64,000 bases of DNA from assembly GCA_012932865.1 (NCBI GenBank), contig SAXG01000074.1:124001-188000 (forward strand), written 5' to 3'. How positions within the stretch are numbered: the stretch's first letter is position 1; every line of letters begins with the position of its first letter. This document shows, piece after piece, positions 56,409 through 64,000 of this stretch. Source of the DNA: Amylostereum areolatum (Eukaryota; Basidiomycota; Agaricomycetes; Russulales; Stereaceae). The translations under genes and the position numbers were made by a program. The notes under the pieces are model-generated. The model saw only the letters and a list, made by a program, of their open reading frames with translations. It was not told the DNA's origin and made no database searches.

Positions 56409-59043
56409 ATGTCGACGTCCACATCACAACCGAACGTGGAGTACACGGACGTGCTCATCGTCGGCGCGGGGCCCTCCGGACTCATGGGCGCGCTCGCGCT
56501 CGGCAGGTACGGCGTGAAGACGCTCGTCGTCGAGCGACGGTACGTCTCTCCCCACCGTGTTCTCGCCGCTATTCCCCGTGCTGACGCGAGGGCGCGGGCG
56601 TGCAGGGAGAAGGGCACATTGTATGGAAACGCGGACGGCATCCAGCCGGGAACGATCGAGCTGTGGGAGAGCTTTGGGCTGAAGGAACGGCTGCTGAAGG
56701 AGGGCTTGCCCATGGTCGCATACGTGCGCGCTCACTCATCCTCTCTCCTCCTACCCAACTAACCAACTCCCCGCCTCCCCTTTCGCCTCCCAGGCGACGT
56801 ACATCACCGACGACGAAACAGGCGAGATCGAGGTGCGTCCCGGTTCCTCCCATGCACGTTTTCCCCGAGGCTGACGCACACACAGCGCCAGCCAATAGGC
56901 CCTGACATCGCCGTCGCGGACGCGCGCTACCCCTTCGAAGTTGCACTCCCGATCGAAAATATCGAGGGCATCCTCTCAGATGCCGCCGCAAGCCACGGCG
57001 TGCACGTCGAGCAACCATGGATGCCGACGAGCCTCTTCCTCTCGCAAGACGGCCTCAACGAGCCCGACAAGTCCTACCCGGTCGAAATCACCATCGAGCG
57101 TCCGCCCAACTATCAAGAACCAGAAGCAGCAAACCCCAAACCCGCGAAGCGGATCATCCGCGCCAAGTATGTCCTGGGATGCGACGGTCAGTCACCGGGG
57201 CGCAGCGAGGCTGGACCCGGCCTTCGTCATCGTGTTGCTCTTGTGCGCTGATCGTGGTACACGTTGACATGGCAGGCGCGCATTCGTGGGTGCGGGAGAC
57301 GATGGGGATCAAGATGATCAAGGCCGAACGAGGTGCGTGGACGTGCTGCCGTTCCGCGAGCCTGCTTGCACACCAGATGGTGCACTTACTCTCGCCAGAC
57401 GATCAGGCGGTGAAATGGGGCGTGCTCACGTTCACCCCCGAATCCGACTTTCCGGACACGACGGTGAAGGTCGTGATCGCGACCCCCGTCTGCGGGATGA
57501 TTGGCGTGCGTCCCGCTCCTCGCCTTCTTTTACCCTCACTCACTCATACCATTCTAACCGACGCGCGTCTTGCCCCTTTCGATTTCATAGTGCCTCGAAT
57601 TGTACACTGACAGTGGATACCGCGGACCGGACGGGAAAGCTAGACTGTACGTTCCCCTCTCGCAGGAGTTCGACTCGCGCAAACACACGCGCGAGGAGTT
57701 TTTGGAGGAGATACAGAGCACGGTCGATAAGGTGTGCACGTCTCCCCCTCTCCCGTCTTCAAAATGGCCCTCAAACGAGATATTTCCCAGGTGTTCAAGC
57801 CGTACACGATGAAGGTGACGGACTGCGACTGGATCAGCACGTACAAAGGTACGTTCCCGCACCGCACCGTCTGTGGACGTGCACGGCCTCCCCACTCACA
57901 GCAAATGAGACAGTCCTTCAAGCCGTCGCGTCCACGTTCTCCGCCAACGACCGCGTGTTCATCGCAGGCGACGCCGGCCACACACACTCCGCCAAATCCG
58001 GGCAAGGCGCCAACACGTCCATGCGCGACACCTCCAACCTCGGTCCGTGCCATTGTCCCGTGATTGTGACAAAGACAACACTCACTCGCGTCCCTGCAGC
58101 GTGGAAGATCGCGCACGTCCTTCGCGGCTGGGCGAGCCCGAGCCTGTTGGCGACGTACGACGTCGAGCGGCGGGCGTACGCGCAGGAGCTCATCACGCTC
58201 GATCGGGACATCGCCAAGGCGTTCGAGGTCGGCGGGAACGACGGCAAGTACAAACGGTGCGCGCTCGCCCTCCTCGACCCCCTTCCCGTGCTCGCGTTCT
58301 GACCACGCACCCCTGATCAGGATATGGGACGACAAGAACCGGTTCATCACGTACGTCCCGCCCTCTTCTCACTTCCTCTTCCTTTCGCCTTCCCTCATGC
58401 GCATTCTCCAGCGGTATTGGCACGATCTACCACTCAACCCTCACCCCGACCCGCATTCCCTCCCCGCTCGCGCCGAAGCTCATCCCCGGCGAACGCATCC
58501 CGCCCGCGCCCGTCCTGCGCCTCGCGGACTGGCGCCCGTTCAACGTGCACGATCTGCTCCCCGCCGACGGCCGCTTCACCCTCCTGCTCATCCCCGGCGA
58601 GCTCCGCGCCGCGAACGCGACGCTGCCGCCGTTCGTGCGACGGCTGCGCGAGGCCTGGCGCGGGCGTGGACGCGGGGACGAAGGCGGCGGGCAAGGACAT
58701 GCTGAAGACGCGCGTGGTGCTGGCGGACCTGAAGGTCGGGCTGCATTGGACGGACGTCGTGGAGGAGGTCCGCGAGCGGGAGGCGTGCGTCGTTTCTTTT
58801 TTTTTGTTTTCGTCGGCGAGCTCGGGCTGACGCGCGCGCGGGAACAGCGTTTTCGTGGACGACGTGCTCGTGCAGCCGGACGAGTTCGACATGGACGCCT
58901 CGGCGCGGAACGTGTACGCGCTCTACGACGTCGCGCCCGACGGCTGCGCCGTCCTCCTCCGCCCGGACATGCACATCTCGCTCGTCGTGCCCGTCACCCC
59001 GCCCGGCGCGCAGACCGTGGCCGATTTCCTGCTCAACCTGTGA
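56409..59043 (+). CDS. FAD-dependent monooxygenase, phenol 2-monooxygenase-like (1)
   Basis: Class A flavoprotein hydroxylase acting on aromatic compounds with NAD(P)H and oxygen. The Rossmann motif is LIVGAGPSGLMGALALGRYG, the DG motif VLGCDGAHSWVRETMG, and the GD motif FIAGDAGHTHSAKSGQGANT, followed by TSNLAWKIAHVLRG. The C-terminal thioredoxin-like domain (LRLADWRPFNVHDLLP, LLLIPGELRAAN) is the one found in phenol hydroxylases. About fourteen exons give roughly 630 residues. One frame change is needed near 58650-58654, where an extra G would connect RRLRE to PGAGVDAGTKAAGKDML and TRVVLADLKVGLHW. It ends VADFLLNL. It is convergent with a second monooxygenase. Confidence 0.88.
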
Positions 59044-59297
59044 AGCCCACTACCAACCCAATCCAAAAAAAAAGACGTCGCGACATGTAGCCTTCCTCGA
59101 CCGCTTAGTTCTCCGCCGTGTTTGATCTCCGTCGCTGTAGTGCATACCGTACCGCATACATACTACGTTTCCATGTTGTAACCTTCGATTCTCGATCCGC
59201 TGTTTGTATCGTTCATCGCTCCTGCTATCCCGCGCGTTCACCTATCTCTGTCATCTCTATCCCATTATCCACCGCCCCGTCTCTCAATCCCGTACAC

Positions 59298-61433
59298 CTA
59301 GACCAAAAACGCGTCGAAGAACGCATGCAACTGCTCCACCCCCGTCGCGTACGCCCCGATCATCCCATCCGGCCTCACGACGACGAACATCGTCGCCCGC
59401 CCTTCGACCTCGTACCCGGCATACGCGTGCCCCGCCGTGTCGACGAAACACCGCACGTCCTCGCCGACGTGGGCAGGATGCGACGCCGCGCCCTGCGGGT
59501 GCAGCACGACGACCGAGGCGACGCCCAGACGGCAGTACCTATCGAGCGCGGGGAGCGGGGCGACGGACGACGTGAACACGAGGATCGCGTGCTTGCTCCC
59601 GCCCCGGATGAGCTCGAACAGCCGACGCGCCCGCCCGCCCTCGCCCTCGACGAGCGCGGGCGCGTCCGGCGCCCGATCGCCCGCGCGCAACCGCGAGCCC
59701 GCCACACCGTAGGGACTGTGTTCCGCCGTCGCGTCGCGCGCGCCGTCCGCCTCGCGGCCCTCACGCACGATCGAGCTCCAGCGGTAGTTGACGCCGAGCT
59801 GGAGGACGTGCTTCGGACGGAACATGGGGTCCGCGCTCGCCTGGACCGCGCCGCGCGCGTCGAGGGTGGAGGGCGGCATCGCGCCGCGGCGGGGGGCGTG
59901 GAAGGCGAGCGCGTGGAGCTGCGCGGTCAGGTTGAGCATTTCGGCGACGACGGGCATGCGCTCGGATGCGTAGGATTCGAGGAGGGAGGGCGGGGAGAGC
60001 TTGTGGTGGACGAGGGCGATTTTCCAGGTCAAGTTGAACTACATTCGGGCGGGTGAGTGAGTGAGGGAATGGGAGGACGAAGGCGTACTGCGTCTGTTAT
60101 GCCGGTGTTGGTGCCTTGGCCACCGGTGGGGGAGTGGCAGTGGGCAGAATCTGTGCGGGATATGAGATTGCTGAATGAACGGGTGGATAAATACCGTATA
60201 CGCACCGCCGACGAGGTACACGCGCCCAACGGAGAACCTGCTTACCATCCGCATGTTTGCCCTATATCTTCAATGTCAGAACTTGATGCACAAACCTTTA
60301 GGACGAAAACGCACCGCCATTCGGACATCCAGGACGAGTTGCGGAGCTGGATGTTGGAGGACTGGCTGACGGCGTTGAAGAGCTTTTGGATGGCGTCGTT
60401 GTCCGGCGGGAGCGGGCTGGGAAGGTCGGGTCCGAGGGACTGGATTTGGAAGGTTGGAGCTGGAGGGACGGGTTTGAGAAAGAATCTGAGTGGCGGGCGG
60501 GCGAGTGAGCTGGGGAGAGCGAGCGGAGCGTGGGGAAGGGGGGAACGTACACGAGCTTGCCGAACTGGCCCCAACGATGCCAATGCTGTCGACGACTTGG
60601 TTCCGATGAACACAACAGTGAGCGAGAGAACGAACGGACCTCTCTGTCGATGTCGGTGCATTCCGTGTTCGCGACCAGCATTCGGTCGGTCTCCTTCGTC
60701 TCGCCCAAGAACTCGAGCCCGAGCATCCGTCGCGTCGAGCCTACGTTCTCACCGTCAGCTTCCCGTTGAGGAGAAACACAGTGGAACGACGTACCTCGCG
60801 CGCCGTCCGCGGCGACGACGTACTCGAACTCCTCGCGCACCTCCTCCCCAGCAGGCAGCCTCAGCCGTACCCCGACGCTGTCCCCACCCACGGCCCCCTC
60901 CGCATCCACGTCTTGCTCATACCCGAGCAACTCAACCCCAAGCTCGATCGTGACCCCCAGCTTCTCCACGCTCTTTCGCAGCACCTCCTCGAAAGTCGAC
61001 TGGTGAAGGTTGATCGGGCCAGCCTAGACAATGGTGATGGGCGACGTCAGGAGGGAGAGGGTGGACAGACGCACGTAGGGGATCCCGGGGCTCGGATCGG
61101 CCTCGTCCGCCCATTGGATATCGGACACGACCTCGTGGCCCGTCCCGTGGATCGCCATGGTGTACGGCGGCGTCGAGATATCGAGCACATCCTTCAGGAC
61201 GCCCAGCAGCTCGAGCAGCTCGAGGGTGCGCGGCTGACGCGTTCGTTCGTTAGCCGCGCATAGCCAAGCTGGAGAGGGGAACGCACCTGGATGGAAGTAC
61301 CGCGGATGGCGCCGTGGTAGGCCGTGCGTCGGTCGATGAGGCGCACGGGCACGCCGTTCCTGCGGAGAGTGAGGGCGGCGACGAGACCGGAAGGGCCTGC
61401 GCCGACGACGAGGACGGTAGGAGTCGGTACCAT
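59298..61433 (-). CDS. FAD-dependent monooxygenase, phenol/pentachlorophenol hydroxylase-like (2)
   Basis: Same superfamily as the convergent neighbour but a different subgroup. The start MVPTPTVLVVGAGPSGLVAAL places the Rossmann motif at the very N-terminus; a Met 36 codons upstream is less likely. It has PRTLELLELLGVLKDV, the DG motif EYVVAADGARG, FSVGRVYLVGDSAHCHSPTG with GQGTNTGITDAFNLTWKIA, and a C-terminal thioredoxin-like domain (GVASVVVLHPQG, DTAGHAYAGYEVEG, RPDGMIGAYATG). About nine exons, roughly 560 residues. The substrate is unknown; an aromatic ring is likely. Confidence 0.9.
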
Positions 61434-62250
61434 CAGGCAACTAGAGATACTAGTAGTAGTCGAGTAAGGTTCACCAGAAGCGCACAGCGGTGAGCTCAAC
61501 AGGAGCCCGCGTTGTGAGTGGACCGACTTGCGATGGGGCACTGGAGAAAGAGGCGAATGCCTGTGGCGATGGGACTTACTGTGTAAATATACCTATTGAT
61601 TGGAGAAAGAAACGATGATTACGATTTGGGTTTTATGATGGTATGGGTCAGCTGGGCGCTGGGGGACTTGCTGAATGATCTGCGCGACAGTGCGCGGAAC
61701 AGCGCGGAACAGAGCACTGGTGAGGTGCAAAGTTCATACGCACCCCAGTCTCGCAAGGTCTCGCCGGCCATAACTACACGCTGCAAGCTCCAATTCCAGC
61801 CACCCGAATGTCGAAACACGTTGCAAAGGCGCACCGTAGTACTATACTTGTAAGTACACATTAACACACGTAGGCGTAGCTGTACGCGACGCGATGAACG
61901 GACGATTGGCGCGCTCCCCAATCCGTGGTTGGGAGAGGGGACAAGTCTGTGACTCATGGGTTAGGTGGAACGAACGATATCGATAAGCAGCGGCGGTAAA
62001 TACTCGGCGGAGGAACGCCAGAGGTACATGCGTAAGTATATACAGCGTATATGTATGTGTGTCGAAAAAGGACCAGTACAGGGGAGCGAGCGGGTCGGGA
62101 TAGTAAAGTATACAACGTGGTCGTCTCCAACGCAGAGGACAGTCGACGTGCACGAGGAGAGCAAGCGCGGCGCGCGAGGCGATGGGCGACCGCCGACATG
62201 TCCTCATAGACATAGTGCGATGCTACCAGCACAGGCCACTCCGATTCATA
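61434..62250. other. Intergenic, no gene seen
   Basis: It lies between the 5' end of the second monooxygenase and the 3' end of the DUF6534-like gene. AT-rich with short frames. No recognisable feature. Confidence 0.35.
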
Positions 62251-64000
62251 CTATGAGTATGATTCATAGTACTCAGAACCCGTCCTCGGCACGTTTGTAC
62301 GGATCTCGCGCCAAACGCCCGCTCGCCACAGATGAGTCGCAATCCTGCGCGCACAACCGGCCCCAATCAGTCGTCTGATAAAGGATGGCGATGGCGATGG
62401 CGTACCGTGGGCATGGATGATGATTGATACGTCTTGAGTTCCACACCGACCGTCGGCACCGATAGCACGAAGTGTGTGCCGCCGTCGGTCTGTGCCCCAG
62501 TTGCGTTCAGCGCGTTTCCAGGGTAGCAACGTGCAGGGTGGACACACCTCGTAGGTGGATTGTGAGCCCGATCCCCTCCTAAACGACATACTGTGGCTGT
62601 TTTGCGATGGACGCGAAGGTGTGGACCCCGATCGCATGATCTCGCGCACATTGAGCCTAACGATACACAACAGAAGCGCCCATTAACGGATGGCGCACTC
62701 GGACCAAAGTAGACGATCACATACGATGCCAAAACCGAATTCGAAGACACTGCGCAGAAGGATGAGGTTCCGATGAGACGGGGCAGAAGTGGTGCAACGA
62801 GAGGAGATCCGGACGCACGTTTACTCAGAGAGAAATGGAAGAGAACCCAGAGCAATTTTTCGTGATACGCGAAGAACTGCCAAGGTTGGCGAGGACGGAT
62901 CAGGGGGAGAAAACGGGGGATGTATGACGAAAGAGGCGCACGACAATTGTGTACAGAATTTGCGTGGTCCTGTTGGCGCGCGACCGGGGAGGTGAGCAAC
63001 GAGGCGAGACGCAAGAGAGGCGAGGGGGAAAGACTTACACCAGCACGAGACCGCGCGAGAGCGCGAATAAGATTAGGCGGTTGAGGATGTTGTCCGTACT
63101 GGGGGGGTTCCGTTTGAGCGCATGCGCATATACACACACACGGGCAGAAACGAAAGGAGCGCACCTCGCGATGCCTTGTTGGCGGGACTTGAACAGGTAG
63201 CACATCGCGATCGCGATGATGACCTCGATTATGGTGGACAACGTCTTCTGGCCGATGTTCACTTTCTGTAGGAGAATGGGTAAGCGAACCGGAGGCGGTG
63301 GGCGAGGGAGCCGCACATCAATCGTGGGTGAGACCAAGCTGTTGATTTCGAACCTGCGCAAACAGGTTAGATCCGCGGCGGGCGAGGGCTGGAACGAACG
63401 TACACAATCCCTGTGATGGCTGCAGGGAAATTCTCAGACATGTTCGCGGCTGCATTACGAAACCGGACCCACCCAGACCGAGGACTATGTCGAGATGCAT
63501 GGTCAGAGGATGCAAATGGATCATCTCTGGGGAAGGACTGACCCCAAGCCGCGACCGAAAGAAGGGTCTATGAGAGCTCATCAGTACAAACACCGCGATA
63601 GGCGAGAACGGAACTCACCATGAACATTCCCAGCAAGTTGCTCCTGGACACTGGACGTGTTCCATTCAGGTGTAAGCCCTCGTCGACGGGGAAGGAAAAA
63701 AGGCACGAACACAACCAAATCTTCTCTATAAAGAATCTAAAACAAAGAGAGATGAGCTGCATCCAAATTTGAACCAGGGAGGCGACACACATTTGCGCGA
63801 TGAAAGCAACAGTGTACTGCACAGCACAATATGAGCGTACGAGCGTCCATTCGAACCCTCGAATGTGGACGCACCGTAAGTCCTGGCTCGAGCTACCCGC
63901 GGCCCCGCGGTCAGCAATCGCATTCAGACCACATCTCGACTCTGCCTACCTTGAGGGTCCTACGAGGAAACCCCGTCAGCGCACGCACACAGATAGAAAA
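62251..64000 (-). CDS. DUF6534-type integral membrane protein (partial, runs off the right edge)
   Basis: Several short exons splice in frame on the minus strand. They read TLSTIIEVIIAIAMCYLFKS, RQQGIA, then STDNILNRLILFALSRGLV, FAYHEKLLWVLFHFSLM and SSNSVLASLNVRE across introns. The order of two hydrophobic segments, a DNILNRLILF linker and a final NSVLASLN is the pattern I know from the seven-helix DUF6534 family, abundant in Agaricomycetes and of unknown function. The upstream segment AVQYTVAFIAQMCVASLVQ would be an earlier helix. The N-terminus lies beyond base 64,000. The C-terminal tail after SLNVREIMRSG is polar; its stop at 62251 assumes no further intron. Confidence 0.6.

Overview
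This window looks like nuclear DNA of an Agaricomycete fungus, most likely a wood-decaying polypore-type species. The evidence is GC-rich genes cut by many 45-75 nt introns with GTRNGT donors, a KDZ-type transposase with CxC5/CxC6 cysteine clusters, a secreted GMC oxidoreductase, two secreted pectinesterases, a MYND protein and a DUF6534-type membrane protein. There are no bacterial features. All gene models are hand-read splices without transcript support.

Layout. Bases 1-15,800 are poor in genes and rich in repeats. They hold the 3' end of an unrecognised gene whose 3.7 kb apparent intron contains another gene, a small unknown gene, a minisatellite, a small RhoGAP-domain protein without its arginine finger, a KDZ transposase gene broken by a 345 bp insertion with 5 bp target duplications, and a 588 bp TA-flanked element with perfect 45 bp terminal inverted repeats. 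Bases 15,800-25,700 carry two almost identical copies of mitochondrial malate dehydrogenase in direct orientation. Between them lie a tandem array of about 315 bp units, each with a complete intron-like module, an LTR-like fragment, a second stretch with intron-like modules, and the ribosome-biogenesis gene TSR2.

Bases 26,000-64,000 are gene-dense: GRC3 polynucleotide kinase (divergent from the second MDH), an unrecognised frameshifted gene with a 38-G run in an intron, a GMC oxidoreductase, two convergent pectinesterases, a MYND zinc-finger protein, TCF25/Rqc1, an MFS monocarboxylate-type transporter, a UbiA prenyltransferase, an EgtB-like sulfoxide synthase, a hAT transposase remnant, two convergent phenol-hydroxylase-type flavin monooxygenases and a DUF6534-type protein cut by the right edge.

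Functional themes are ribosome production and ribosome quality control (TSR2, GRC3, TCF25), plant cell-wall attack (two pectinesterases, GMC oxidase), and possible prenylated-aromatic metabolism (UbiA, two flavin monooxygenases, MFS transporter). Several otherwise intact genes contain isolated 1-nt frameshifts, often in homopolymers. Consensus errors are therefore at least as likely as real pseudogenes. The most unusual structures are the intron-bearing tandem array between the MDH copies, the MDH duplication itself with its 6-nt micro-exon, and the insertion in the KDZ gene that creates a consensus splice donor.
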